Notes: a model not told the origin generated them from the letters alone. Shown: positions 32,941-44,059, counted from the first letter of the stretch. The stretch: 64,000 nucleotides of DNA from Nonomuraea helvata (GCF_039535785.1 NZ_BAAAXV010000012.1:372001-436000), one strand, 5' to 3'. Numbers and translations are program-made.

Positions 32941-33600
32941 CATGGACAACCGGTCCGAAGTGCGCGAATTCCTCACCTCGCGGCGCGCCAAGATCACCCC
33001 CGAGCAGGCGGGCATGCCCGTCGCCTGCAATGGATGCTCGACGCCATCGCCACCGCCCCGGCGATCATCGGCAACAACCGGATGGACCTGCTCGCCGCCA
33101 ACCACCTGGGCCGGGCCATGTACGACGACGTCTACGCCGATCCGACCAGGACGCCGAACTTCGCCCGGTTCACCTTCCTCGACAGCGCGGCCCGCCGGTT
33201 CTTCCCCGACTGGGACCTGGCCGCCGACATGACCGTGGCCAACCTGCGCACCGCGGCCGGCAAGGACCCGCATGACAAAGGCCTGCACGACCTGGTCGGG
33301 GAGCTGTCCACCCGCAGCGACGACTTCCGCCGCCGGTGGGGAGCCCACAACGTCCGCATCCACGGCACCGGCATCAAGCACTTCCGCCATCACATCGTCG
33401 GCGACCTCACCCTCTCCTACGAGAGCATGGACCTGCGTGCCGAGCCCGACCTCACCATGACGCTCTACGCCGCCGAACCCGGCTCCCCATCCGAGGACGC
33501 GCTACGCCTGCTCGCCTCCTGGGCCGCCTCCCAGGAAACCGGCTCCGCGGCGCGACCGCCCTCGGCCGATGCCGTGCCTGTGGTGCCGAGCCCGTCGTGA
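32941..33600 (+). pseudogene. MmyB-type XRE regulator lacking its HTH
   Basis: The first 25 residues, MDNRSEVREFLTSRRAKITP, are the usual start of XRE/MmyB regulators. The HTH of about 75 residues that should follow is absent; near 33025 the sequence jumps to another frame with LQWMLDAIATAPAIIGNNRM and LLAANHLGRAMYDD, the start of the MmyB ligand-binding domain, which continues intact to GDLTLSYESMDL and SPSEDALRLLASWAA. So DNA binding is lost by an internal deletion plus frameshift. Confidence 0.75.
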
Positions 33601-33608
33601 TGCCGGGG

Positions 33609-35999
<2,391 letters not shown>

Positions 36000-36095
36000 C
36001 GTGTCTCCATCTGTACGTGAGGCCGCCTTCGCGGCCCCCGTCGGCGTCGGTGGCTAGATTTAACCAGTTGCGAGCAAATGTCCGGTTCTTTGTTC

Positions 36096-36470
36096 CTATC
36101 GGTCCTGAAGCAGCCCGAGAACGTTGCCATCGGGGTCGAGGACGGTGGCCACCAGGCGGCCGCCACCGACGTCGCGCACGGGCTCCTTCACAGTGGCCCC
36201 CGCGGCGGTCACCTCGGCCAGTTTCGCCTCGATATCCGGAACGTGCCAGTAGGCCACGGGCGAGGTCATGCCCTGCGCCCCACCGCCCGGCACCAGGCCG
36301 ATGTGCTGGCCCTCGACTTCGAAGCCGACGTAGTAGGGCTCGTCGGCCTGAGGCTGGACGCCGAGCAGGGCGGCGTACACCGCCTTGGCCTTCGCCACGT
36401 CGGAGACAGGGTGCAGCACGGTCTTGATTCCCTGGGTGGAAGAGCCGGTCATGGTCGCTCCTGAAGTCAT
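36096..36470 (-). CDS. VOC/glyoxalase-family protein 1
   Basis: A 124-residue protein with two beta-alpha-beta-beta-beta units: VLHPVSDVAKAKAVYAALLG and VAYWHVPDIEAKLAEVTAAG, ending in ATVLDPDGNVLGLLQ. These fold into a VOC dimer that may bind a metal or sequester a ligand such as bleomycin or fosfomycin; the actual role is unknown. Start Met1 or Met7 (36452). It precedes the UvrA-like gene on the same strand. Its upstream DNA (36548-36593) repeats the sequence before VOC protein 2. Confidence 0.82.
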   Translation of the reverse strand: MTSGATMTGSSTQGIKTVLHPVSDVAKAKAVYAALLGVQPQADEPYYVGFEVEGQHIGLVPGGGAQGMTSPVAYWHVPDIEAKLAEVTAAGATVKEPVRDVGGGRLVATVLDPDGNVLGLLQDR

Positions 36471-36547
36471 AAGCCTGGTGGGATTGGCCGGGCTTGAAGA
36501 CGAAGACGAACGACTCGGACGGTCGTTCGTCTTGACCCGGCCCAGCT

Positions 36548-36593
36548 CACGCTAGCCGCGGCTCGGCTGACGACGCTTCTCGATTCCTGACCG
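36548..36593 (-). repeat. Upstream repeat, copy before VOC gene 1
   Basis: About 46 bp similar to 37041-37086. Both begin CACGCTAG, contain GCGGCTCG, and end with the identical 20-mer CGCTTCTCGATTCCTGACCG at the same spacing. On the minus strand the TAGCGTG end lies nearer the gene and could be a -10 box. Confidence 0.7.
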
Positions 36594-36623
36594 GTCTGGT
36601 CACCGGCTCCTGAGCCGGTCTGC

Positions 36624-37034
36624 TCAGGACAGCTCGTTGATGCGGATCATGTTGCCCGCCGGATCGCGGAAGGCGCAGTCGCGAATGCCCCACGGCTGCT
36701 CGGTCGGATCCTGGACGACCTCGGCGCCGTCGGCCTTCAGCCGCGCGAAGACGTCGTCGAGCTCGGAGGTGGCCAGCACGATGCCGGCGTAGGTGCCCTT
36801 GGCCATCATCTCGGCGATGGTGCGGCGCTCGTCGTCAGTGACGCCGGGATCGACGCCAGGCGGATGCAGGACGATGGACGTGCCGGGCTGGCCGGTGGGG
36901 CCGACCGTGATCCAGCGCATCGCGCCGTTCCCGACGTCCTTGCGCACCTCGAAACCGAGGGCGTCGCGATAGAAGGCCAGGGAGGCGTCCGGGTCGTCGT
37001 GCGGGAGGAAGGTCCAGTGGATGGTGATGTCCAT
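36624..37034 (-). CDS. VOC/glyoxalase-family protein 2
   Basis: A 136-residue VOC protein: MDITIHWTFLPHDDPDASLA, FYRDALGFEVRKDVGNGAMR, and the second unit VLATSELDDVFARLKADGAE ending CAFRDPAGNMIRINE. Putative metal ligands are His6-like and the final Glu in RINE. ATG at 37034. Shares upstream DNA with VOC gene 1, implying common control. The function could be small-molecule binding or a dioxygenase/lyase; not determinable. Confidence 0.82.
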   Translation of the reverse strand: MDITIHWTFLPHDDPDASLAFYRDALGFEVRKDVGNGAMRWITVGPTGQPGTSIVLHPPGVDPGVTDDERRTIAEMMAKGTYAGIVLATSELDDVFARLKADGAEVVQDPTEQPWGIRDCAFRDPAGNMIRINELS

Positions 37035-37040
37035 GGCGAT

Positions 37041-37086
37041 CACGCTAGGCGCGGCTCGAGGGCCGGCGCTTCTCGATTCCTGACCG
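37041..37086 (-). repeat. Upstream repeat, copy before VOC gene 2
   Basis: Second copy of the repeat at 36548-36593; here it ends only 7 bp before the ATG at 37034, so a TAGCGT -10 would give an almost leaderless transcript. Confidence 0.7.
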
Positions 37087-37124
37087 TTCTTCGCGCGCGC
37101 CGAAGCCGAGGAGGGGAAGTTGCG

Positions 37125-37161
37125 GTTCGGTCTACGAACTAATATGGTTCGGGGTACGAAC
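37125..37161. promoter_or_regulatory. Twin GTTCG-CGAAC operators around a -10 box
   Basis: GTTCGGTCTACGAAC (37125-37139) and GTTCGGGGTACGAAC (37147-37161) each have GTTCG/CGAAC arms; centres are 22 bp apart. TAATAT at 37140-37145 lies between them, a good -10 for the downstream oxidoreductase. No regulator gene is adjacent, so the repressor is elsewhere. Confidence 0.65.
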
Positions 37162-37191
37162 TTAACTCTTTGTCGCGTTGGAGTGTGAATC

Positions 37192-38286
37192 ATGAGTCGT
37201 ACGGTCGTGGTCGTCGGCGGAGGTTATGGCGGTTCGGCGGTCGCCAAGGCGCTGGACGCCGAGGTTGATGTCGTTCTCATCGACCCCCGTGACGCGTTCG
37301 TCAACTCGGCCGGCTCGCTGCGGGCGCTGACCCAGCCCGACTGGGCGCACAACATGTTCTTCCCCTATGACCAGTGGCTCAGGCGCGGCACGGTGGTGCG
37401 TGAGCGCGCGGTCTCGGTGGACCCCGGCGGTGTCACCCTGGCCTCAGGCCGGCGGGTCGAGGCCGACTACCTGGTCCTGGCCACCGGCTCCAGCTACGCC
37501 TACCCGGCCAAGCCCGCCTCCGACTCCACGGACGAGGTCCTGGACGACCTGCTCCGGACCCACAAGGAACTGGCGGGATCCGAGCGGGTGCTGATCCTCG
37601 GCGCCGGACCGGTCGGTCTGGAGCTGGCCGGCGAGATCAAGGAGGTCTGGCCGCACAAGCACGTGACCATCGTCGACCCGGCCGAGCAGCTGCTGACCGC
37701 CTTCCCCGCGGAGATGCGCGAGGAGCTGCGCCGCCAGCTCGACGAGCTGGATGTCCACCTGCGGCTGGGCGCCACCCTGACCGCGCCTCCGGGGACCGAG
37801 CCCGGCCAGGCGGCGACGTTCACCGTCACCACGACCGGCGGGGAGGAGATCACCGCCGACATCTGGTTCCGCGCGCACGGCGTACGCGTCAACAGCGACT
37901 ACCTCGCCGACGGCCGGCTGACGACCCGTACACCGCAGGGACAGGTGCCTGTCACGGAGACCCTCAACGTCCGTGGATACGACCACGTCTATGCCATCGG
38001 CGACATCACCGACGTCGCCGAGACCAAGATGGCCGGGTACGCGATGCAGCACGCCGAGGTGGTGGCCCAGAACATCATCGCCCAGCTGCGCGGCGAGCAG
38101 CCGGCGGCCACCTACCAGCCGCTCCCCCATCCCATGATCCTGCTCCCGCTCGGACCGCGCGCGGGTGTCGGCCAGTTGCCCACCCCCGACGGCCCGGTTG
38201 TCGTCCCGGCCGAGACCGTCTCGGCGTACAAGGGGGCCGACCTGTTCACCGGGCGCTTCACCGAGGAGTTCGGCGCCGTCGCCTGA
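37192..38286 (+). CDS. FAD-dependent NAD(P)H oxidoreductase (AIF/FSP1-like)
   Basis: A 364-residue two-dinucleotide-fold flavoprotein. N-terminal FAD motif VVVVGGGYGGSAVAKAL, a second NAD-binding motif VLILGAGPVGLELAGEIKE, and the FAD pocket VYAIGDITDVAETKMAGYAM. No redox-active CxxC is present, so it resembles AIF/FSP1/NDH-type quinone or electron-carrier reductases rather than a disulphide reductase. GGAG is eight bases before the ATG. It may be co-transcribed with the flavin-dependent oxidoreductase 80 bp downstream, and is controlled by the twin operators. Confidence 0.85.
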   Translation: MSRTVVVVGGGYGGSAVAKALDAEVDVVLIDPRDAFVNSAGSLRALTQPDWAHNMFFPYDQWLRRGTVVRERAVSVDPGGVTLASGRRVEADYLVLATGSSYAYPAKPASDSTDEVLDDLLRTHKELAGSERVLILGAGPVGLELAGEIKEVWPHKHVTIVDPAEQLLTAFPAEMREELRRQLDELDVHLRLGATLTAPPGTEPGQAATFTVTTTGGEEITADIWFRAHGVRVNSDYLADGRLTTRTPQGQVPVTETLNVRGYDHVYAIGDITDVAETKMAGYAMQHAEVVAQNIIAQLRGEQPAATYQPLPHPMILLPLGPRAGVGQLPTPDGPVVVPAETVSAYKGADLFTGRFTEEFGAVA

Positions 38287-38368
38287 CGTGCTCCCCGCGG
38301 CCCGGACTACGGGCCCGGGCAGGCGTACGAAAAGATTTGCAGGGAAAGTCAGCTGGAAAGGCAGAACA

Positions 38369-39274
38369 TTGTCCGCACATAACGTCGTCTTCGGTTTTGG
38401 CGCTCATTCCGGCATTGACGACATACCCGAGTTGTTGCGCATGGCCCAGCAGGCCGACCGGGACGGGCTTGACCTCTTCACCTTGTCGGACCATCCCTAC
38501 ATCGGCGGGCGCGTGGACGCCTATGCCGCGCTCGGCTTCATCCTCGGGCGTACTCAGCACATCGCCGGCTTCGCCAACGTCACCAACCTGCCGACCCGGC
38601 CCGCTCCGATGCTGGCCCGGACGGTGACGTCACTGTCGGCGCTGTCGGGTGGCCGGATCGTGCTCGGCATGGGCGCGGGCGGGTTGTGGGACCGCATCGC
38701 CGACATGGGCGTGCCACGGCTGACGGCCGGCGACGCCGTGGACGCCTTCGAGGAGGCGATCGTCCTGGTCAAGAAGCTGTCGGGCGGCGGCCCTCCGGTC
38801 ACCTACCAGGGCAACCACTACCAGGTGCACCGGATCGAGCCCGCCCCCGTCACCGCGCCTCCCGTGTGGACCGGATCGGTCGGCCCGAAGTCCCTGGCCG
38901 CCACCGGCCGCGTGGCCGACGGCTGGATCCCCGGCCACGCCGCCGACTGGCTCAGCGAACGCTATCGGACCTCCCGGCCGATCATCGACGAGGCGGCGGC
39001 GTCCGTCGGCCGCGACCCGAGCGAGATCCGCACGGTCTTCAACTTCCCAGGACGCATCACCGACCGGCCGCTGCCCGCCACCCGCGACCACGACGGCCGC
39101 TGGCTCGGCGGCTCCGTCGGCCAGTGGGTCGAGGAGCTGACCGGAGCCGTGCTGGAGCACGGCGCGTCGGGCTTCACGCTCTTCTCCGCCGACCACGGGG
39201 CTCCCGACCTCACCGTTCTGGCCCGCTGGGCCCAGGAGATCGTCCCGTCCGTACGCGAGGCGATCGCGAAGTAG
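38369..39274 (+). CDS. LLM-class flavin-dependent oxidoreductase
   Basis: A 301-residue luciferase-like TIM barrel: DGLDLFTLSDHPYIG, TLPTRPAPMLARTV-type strand LPTRPAPMLARTVTSLSAL, GRIVLGMGAGGLWDR and the YQVHRIEPAP region. Such enzymes use FMNH2 or F420H2. The start is a TTG at 38369 (LSAHNVVFGFG) preceded by AAAGG seven bases upstream; no ATG fits the family length. Likely in one operon with the FAD oxidoreductase, which could supply reduced flavin; that pairing is an inference. Confidence 0.8.
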   Translation: MSAHNVVFGFGAHSGIDDIPELLRMAQQADRDGLDLFTLSDHPYIGGRVDAYAALGFILGRTQHIAGFANVTNLPTRPAPMLARTVTSLSALSGGRIVLGMGAGGLWDRIADMGVPRLTAGDAVDAFEEAIVLVKKLSGGGPPVTYQGNHYQVHRIEPAPVTAPPVWTGSVGPKSLAATGRVADGWIPGHAADWLSERYRTSRPIIDEAAASVGRDPSEIRTVFNFPGRITDRPLPATRDHDGRWLGGSVGQWVEELTGAVLEHGASGFTLFSADHGAPDLTVLARWAQEIVPSVREAIAK

Positions 39275-39408
39275 TGCCGCTCCCCCCGAACGGCATTCTG
39301 ACAGTGGTTATGACCCTTTGAGTACCGGTATTGACCTTATTGATCCGTTTGCTTCGACGATCGATCATGAGGGCAGTAGAGCTTCTCACCCCCCCCGGGA
39401 GGATCTTG

Positions 39409-39639
39409 ATGATTCGCCGCGCATCGCTGGCCGTCCTGCTCGCCCTCGGCACCCTCACCGTCATCGGCTCACCCGCACACGCCCGCGCCTGCAGGATCGA
39501 CTTCCACTGCGAGACGTACTACTACAGCGACTCCGACCACACCACGCTGGTGGGGATCAAGTACGAGAACTGCGTCGGCGATGAGTCGTGGGTGGGCAGG
39601 CGCGGGTCGTATCCGGAGTTCTTCGAAACCCCCTGCTGA
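39409..39639 (+). CDS. Small secreted DUF6289-like protein
   Basis: A 76-residue precursor. Residues 1-24 form a signal peptide (MIRRASLAVLLALGTLTVIG, cleavage near AHA/RA). The mature part is tyrosine-rich with four cysteines (ACRI, HCET, ENC, and the final Cys), spacing suited to two disulphides, and matches the DUF6289 family as I recall it. GGGAGG six bases before ATG 39409 decides the start over 39331. Function unknown; exported small disulphide proteins of this type are common in the phylum. Confidence 0.75.
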   Translation: MIRRASLAVLLALGTLTVIGSPAHARACRIDFHCETYYYSDSDHTTLVGIKYENCVGDESWVGRRGSYPEFFETPC

Positions 39640-39677
39640 ACCAGGACCGCTCCCCCTCGCTCATGGGTTCTCCTCAG

Positions 39678-39689
39678 GGTATCGATACC
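39678..39689. promoter_or_regulatory. Palindrome upstream of TetR gene
   Basis: GGTATCGATACC, a perfect 12-bp palindrome 31 bp before the TetR ATG. Probably the autoregulatory operator. Confidence 0.6.
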
Positions 39690-39719
39690 AGCGGTAGCGC
39701 AATCGGTTATCGTGTGGGC

Positions 39720-40298
39720 ATGACCCGAGCGACCACCTCCGCACGACCACCCGGTCGCCCGCGTACCGGCGTCAACGCCGTGGTCTTCGCCGCGACGCTG
39801 AGCACGGTCCACGAGCTCGGCTACGCGCGTGCCACCGTCGACCGCATCGCCGCCACGGCCGGCATCGCCAAGACGACGATCTACCGCCGCTGGCCGACGA
39901 AGGGCGCGTTGATCGTGGAGTGCCTCCTTGACGCGTTCGGTCCGGTGCCGCTGGAGGGCGCCGGTCGAGCCGAGCTCATGTCCTCGGCCATCCGCTGGAT
40001 CGCGGCGAAGATCGGCGAGCCAGGGGTGGGCGACGCGTTCGCCGGCGTGTTCAGTGACGCCGTCAGCGATCCGGCCCTGCGCGAGGTGCTGTCCAGGCGG
40101 TTGCAGGACCCGTACCGGCTCGCGCTCCAGGACGCGCTCGGCGAGCCGGAGGACCGGGTCCTGTTCTTCATCGACGTCGTCGTCGGAACCCTGCTCCACC
40201 GGATGGGCATGACCGGCGAGCCGATGTCCGACGCCGACGTCACCGCGCTGGTCGAGATGGTTCTGCGGTACTTCCCTGACGACGCCGGCCCGGCCTAG
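39720..40298 (+). CDS. TetR-family regulator
   Basis: A 192-residue repressor: PGRPRTGVNAVVFAATLSTV, then VDRIAATAGIAKTTIYRRWP and TKGALIVECL. The TTIYRRWP recognition helix with a PGRPR lead is the TetR/AcrR subgroup with a TetR_C_11/16-like C-terminal half. It ends 4 bp inside the convergent cupin gene. A GGTATCGATACC palindrome lies upstream. Target genes are not clear; the MFS-cupin pair on the other strand is the nearest candidate. Confidence 0.88.
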   Translation: MTRATTSARPPGRPRTGVNAVVFAATLSTVHELGYARATVDRIAATAGIAKTTIYRRWPTKGALIVECLLDAFGPVPLEGAGRAELMSSAIRWIAAKIGEPGVGDAFAGVFSDAVSDPALREVLSRRLQDPYRLALQDALGEPEDRVLFFIDVVVGTLLHRMGMTGEPMSDADVTALVEMVLRYFPDDAGPA

Positions 40299-40684
40299 GC
40301 TTCGGTCCGCTTCTCCAGCCGGCTGCCACGCGGCAGGGTGACGGCCATGATGTTGCTGGGGATGTCCAGCTCGATGCGGTGCCATCGCCCGCGCGGGACG
40401 ACGGCGGCGGTTCCGGCCGTCAGCCTGATCTCTTCCTCCTCCTGTCCCGGCCGCTCCGGGCGGAGGTAGAGGCGTATCTTCCCGATGATGCAGGACACGA
40501 CCTCCTCTGCCTCGGGGTGGACCTCCCAGTGGTCGGCGTGGACGTCGGCGTCGGTCTTCGCATGAAAGGCCCTCACCTGCCAGCCGTCCTGGTCGGAGCC
40601 CGTCGGCCTCTTTCCGGCGTGGATCTCGCCGCCTTGGTGGAGCCGGAACGAGGACGCGAACAGATCGATCGGAGTGACAGTCAT
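40295..40684 (-). CDS. Cupin-domain protein
   Basis: A 129-residue single-domain cupin. DADVHADHWEVHPEAEEVVS gives motif 1 (HxH...E) and AAVVPRGRWHRIELD gives motif 2 (PxxxxH), enough for a metal site. It probably senses or converts a small molecule; a role with the adjacent drug exporter is only a guess. It follows the MFS gene in the same direction with a 30-bp gap (MFS stop at 40715), hence likely expressed from its own or a read-through promoter. Overlaps the TetR gene tail by 4 bp. Confidence 0.78.
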   Translation of the reverse strand: MTVTPIDLFASSFRLHQGGEIHAGKRPTGSDQDGWQVRAFHAKTDADVHADHWEVHPEAEEVVSCIIGKIRLYLRPERPGQEEEEIRLTAGTAAVVPRGRWHRIELDIPSNIMAVTLPRGSRLEKRTEA

Positions 40685-40714
40685 GCCGGAACGACCTTCC
40701 TGAGGGGTGATCTT

Positions 40715-42190
40715 TCAGCTGGCGGGGAGCGGATCGCGGTCATCGGTCTGCGCAGCCTGCTCAGGCCGTGGCGGGCTGGTCCGGCGCAGTACGGTGAGGG
40801 CGATGAGGACGGCGGCGACCAGGAGCGCGGCGCCGAGGGTCAGGCCGAGCGCGTATCCGTCGTTGAGGGTCTCGGGCGTGGCGATCCGGCCGGTGCGGTG
40901 GTGGGCCGCGGTGCCGAGTACGGCGAGTCCGAGCGAGGCGCCGATCTGGCGTGAGCTGTTGAGCAGGCCCGAGGCGGTGCCGGTCTCATGGGGTGCGACG
41001 CCGGCGGTGGCGGTGGAGACCACCGGTCCGAGACAGAGCCCGAAGCCGACGCCGACCACGATCGAGGGTCCCAGGACGTCGGCGGCGAAGGAGCCGTCCG
41101 AGCTGATCAGGCCGAACCAGGCGAAGCCGGTCGCGGTCAGCAGCCCGCCGATGACCAGAAGGGTCCGCGGCGCGAGGCGGTAGCCGAGTTTGACGGCGAG
41201 CACGGAGCCGGCGATCACACCGAGGGCGAACGGCAGGAACTCGATCCCGGCCAGGGCCGGCCCGGTTCCGAGTACGCGTTGCAGGTAGAGGGAGACGAAG
41301 TAGAAGGATGCGGCCATGGCCGCGCCGACCAGGAGGTTGTAGGCGTTCGCGCCGGCGACCGAGCGGTTGGCGAACAGGCCGAGCCGGAGCAGCGGTTCGC
41401 GGGCGGTGGTCCGTTCGAGGTGGACGAACGCGGCCAGCAGCGCGGCGGCGACCGCCAGAGTCGTCAGGGTGACCGGCGAGGTCCACGCGTACTGGTCGGT
41501 GCGCACGATGCCGAACACCAGCAGGGTCATGCCCGCGGTGGCCAGGACGGCGCCGAGGATGTCCGGACGGCCGCTGCGAACCGGGGTCGGCCCGGCGGCG
41601 ACACCCCGCCAGACCATGGCCAGCGCGCAAGCGACCATCGGCACGTTCACGAACATCACCCAGCGCCAGCCGGCGTACTCGGTGAGCAGGCCGCCGATCA
41701 GGACGCCGAGAGCGCCCCCGGCGGCGTTCATCGCGCTCCAGATCCCGAAGGCCCGGATGCGGGCCCTGCCCGAGGGGAACGTCGTGGTCAGCAGCGCCAG
41801 CGCCGCCGGAGCCAGCGCGGCGGCCCCGATGCCCTGTACGGCTCGGGCGGCGACCAGGTGGCCGGGTACCTGGGCGAGGCCGCCGACGAGTGAGGCGAGG
41901 CCGAACAGGCCGAGCCCGAGCAGCAGGATCCGCTTGCGGCCGTACCGGTCGGCGGCCTTGCCCCCCAGCAGGAGCAGCCCGCCGAAGGTGAGCGCGTAGG
42001 CGTGGATCACCCAGGTCAGGCCCACTGCGCTGAAGCCGAGGCCGGCGGCGATCTGCGGCAGTCCGACATTCACGACAGACAGGTCCAGCGAGACCATGAA
42101 CTGCACGACGGCCACCGCGGCGAGGGTGAGGCCCGGCCGCGCACCCGACTCGATGACTGTGCTTCCGGATGTACCGACTGGGGTTCTCAT
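40715..42190 (-). CDS. MFS drug exporter, DHA2 family
   Basis: A 491-residue transporter with 14 hydrophobic segments. LDLSVVNVGLPQIAAGLGFS (motif D1 of TM1), KAADRYGRKRILLLG (motif A) and GGALGVLIGGLLTEYAGWRW (motif C) are typical of EmrB/QacA antiporters. Start: ATG at 42190, because the 22 residues upstream lack family similarity. Substrate unknown. The cupin gene follows. Upstream (42191-42398) no regulator is divergent; the TipAS-MerR gene lies before it on the same strand. Confidence 0.88.
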   Translation of the reverse strand: MRTPVGTSGSTVIESGARPGLTLAAVAVVQFMVSLDLSVVNVGLPQIAAGLGFSAVGLTWVIHAYALTFGGLLLLGGKAADRYGRKRILLLGLGLFGLASLVGGLAQVPGHLVAARAVQGIGAAALAPAALALLTTTFPSGRARIRAFGIWSAMNAAGGALGVLIGGLLTEYAGWRWVMFVNVPMVACALAMVWRGVAAGPTPVRSGRPDILGAVLATAGMTLLVFGIVRTDQYAWTSPVTLTTLAVAAALLAAFVHLERTTAREPLLRLGLFANRSVAGANAYNLLVGAAMAASFYFVSLYLQRVLGTGPALAGIEFLPFALGVIAGSVLAVKLGYRLAPRTLLVIGGLLTATGFAWFGLISSDGSFAADVLGPSIVVGVGFGLCLGPVVSTATAGVAPHETGTASGLLNSSRQIGASLGLAVLGTAAHHRTGRIATPETLNDGYALGLTLGAALLVAAVLIALTVLRRTSPPRPEQAAQTDDRDPLPAS

Positions 42191-42398
42191 GACCGCAATC
42201 GTCGTCCTGCCTCTGCTCGGAGGCGTCGTACACGCGAAGTCACCTGCCGCTACCACATCGGGACCGACGGCCGGCAGGACTACGACGCCGGGAGTACTCC
42301 CGCAGGACGAGGAGGCGTCACGGCTCCGGGCCCGGCCGGCTGACCTTCAGGAGGAACAGGGTGCTCGCAGGACTGGTCAGTTCTGCGAACCGCACGGG

Positions 42399-43157
42399 CT
42401 ACATCCGGGTCCGCGCGTACGCCTGCAGTGCGTCGCGGACGAACATCGCCCCCGCGGCGTCGTCGTACATGCCGGCGAAGCGGGGGTCGTCGACGTACAT
42501 GTCCCCCAGGCATTTCACCATCTCGATCGAGCGCTCCCGGTCACCCTCGGCCGTGGGGGTGCCCGGGATCTGGCTCAGCCACTCGACGTGCCGGGCAGCC
42601 AGGGACCGAGCGTGGTCGGATGCCGGAGAAACCCCGGCCTTCGCTGCGGCGACCCATGCGGCGACGAGGTCCTCGGTGGCCTGCTTCCAGGCTTGCTGCT
42701 GGTCAAGGGTCTTGCCGTGCCACCAGTCGTTGCTCGCCTGGAACGCGCGCTCGCCCCATCGTGAGATCACCTCCTCCTCGTAGTGGTCGTTGAACCCCGC
42801 CAGCATGACGTCCATCCGCGGTTCCGCCCCCGTCTGCAGGGCCTCGAGCGTGTGACGCACAGAGCGGATCTGCCGTTCGATGCGGTCCCGTTCCTCTTCC
42901 AATGCGGTGATGTGGGCGCGGAGCCCCTCGCACGTGTCCACCTCGTCGGCCAGGACCTCGGCGATGGCCGGCAAGCCCATGCCGAGCCGGCGCATGAGCA
43001 GGATCCGCTGTAGCCGGGCGACCGCGGTGGGGTTGTAGTAGCGGTACCCGTTCGCGCCGACACGGGACGGGGCCAAGAGCCCGACGCGGTCGTAGTGACG
43101 CAGGGTGCGGCTGCTGATGCCGGCCCTCGTCGCGAGTTCCTGGATCGTCCACTCCAT
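42399..43157 (-). CDS. MerR-family regulator with TipAS domain 1
   Basis: A 252-residue regulator: HTH WTIQELATRAGISSRTLRHY and YNPTAVARLQRILLMRRLGM, coiled coil, then a TipAS-like drug-binding domain (about 120-252, with WGERAFQASNDWWHGKTLDQ). TipA proteins bind peptide antibiotics and activate their own promoter. It starts 10 bp after the stop of the DUF2268 gene, so it is the second gene of that operon, whose promoter (44060-44090) has MerR geometry; autoactivation is likely. Confidence 0.87.
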   Translation of the reverse strand: MEWTIQELATRAGISSRTLRHYDRVGLLAPSRVGANGYRYYNPTAVARLQRILLMRRLGMGLPAIAEVLADEVDTCEGLRAHITALEEERDRIERQIRSVRHTLEALQTGAEPRMDVMLAGFNDHYEEEVISRWGERAFQASNDWWHGKTLDQQQAWKQATEDLVAAWVAAAKAGVSPASDHARSLAARHVEWLSQIPGTPTAEGDRERSIEMVKCLGDMYVDDPRFAGMYDDAAGAMFVRDALQAYARTRM

Positions 43158-43167
43158 CGTTCCAGTG

Positions 43168-44052
43168 TCACCCGCGGCGGAGCGTGGCGGCGATGATCTC
43201 CGAGCTGTCGGCGTGCAGGGCCTGCGCCGCCGTCTGCCCGGTCGCCGCCAGGTAGGTGTCGACCAGCCGGTTGCCTGCGGCGTACCCGGCGCCCATCGGC
43301 AGTCCCACCGGGGTGAGGCCGAAGCGCTCGGCGCTGGGGTCGCCGTGCACCCAGGCAGTGAAGTTCTGCATGCCTGTCACGTCGAGCCCGGTGAGCACCT
43401 TGCTGAAGACCTCGTCGTCGTGCAGGTGCGGCGCGCCGATGCGGGCGTAGCCGAGCTCGTCGCCGTAGAGCTGGCGGGCGAAGGCGTCGGCCAGACCCTC
43501 GCCGACGATGTGCTCGCCGACCGTGACGGTCATCGGGTTCCACACGACCCCGCCCGGGCTGTAGCGCAGGTTGTGGTTGAGTTCGTGCACGGCGGTGGCC
43601 TCCAGCCGGTCCACGTTCTCGGGAAAGGGCCAGAACGTGATGGCGATGTTGCCAGAGATGCCGCCGAACCCGGTCAATCCTTTGCAGGGACCCATGAAGT
43701 GTTCGTCACCCGGATCGCCGAGGACGAACAGCACGGTGATGTCCGGGGCCTCCAGCCCCGGCGTCGCCTCCAGAAGTACGGTGAGAGCGTCGTCGAGCGC
43801 GCGTTGCATCCGCTCCCAGGCTCCGGCAGCCGCCAGGGTTTCGAGCGCGTCGAGGCAACGCTCCTCGTCGCGGTCGATAGGGAACCCAGCCGATTGGAGG
43901 TGCAGGGCCACCAGGTCGACCTCGCCGGGGCTGTAGCGGTACATGCCCCTGTTGGCCTCCAGCATCGAACGCAGCAGGTCAACGCGGTCCGCGACCGGGG
44001 CCAGCAGGATCCGCTTCATGGCGGAGTATGTGTCAAGAACTGTGATCGACAT
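43168..44052 (-). CDS. DUF2268 putative zinc protease
   Basis: A 294-residue protein. ATAVHELNHNLRYSPGG supplies HExxH at residues 156-160 and GEGLADAF supplies a downstream Glu185, the expected zinc ligand set of the DUF2268/gluzincin-like group. GDPGDEHFMGPCKGLTGFGG fits the family. No signal peptide, so cytoplasmic. It is followed after 10 bp by a TipAS-type MerR gene and preceded by a MerR-type promoter with 19-bp spacer. Role might be degradation of, or resistance to, a peptide sensed by the TipAS regulator. Confidence 0.8.
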   Translation of the reverse strand: MSITVLDTYSAMKRILLAPVADRVDLLRSMLEANRGMYRYSPGEVDLVALHLQSAGFPIDRDEERCLDALETLAAAGAWERMQRALDDALTVLLEATPGLEAPDITVLFVLGDPGDEHFMGPCKGLTGFGGISGNIAITFWPFPENVDRLEATAVHELNHNLRYSPGGVVWNPMTVTVGEHIVGEGLADAFARQLYGDELGYARIGAPHLHDDEVFSKVLTGLDVTGMQNFTAWVHGDPSAERFGLTPVGLPMGAGYAAGNRLVDTYLAATGQTAAQALHADSSEIIAATLRRG

Positions 44053-44059
44053 GGCCCCG

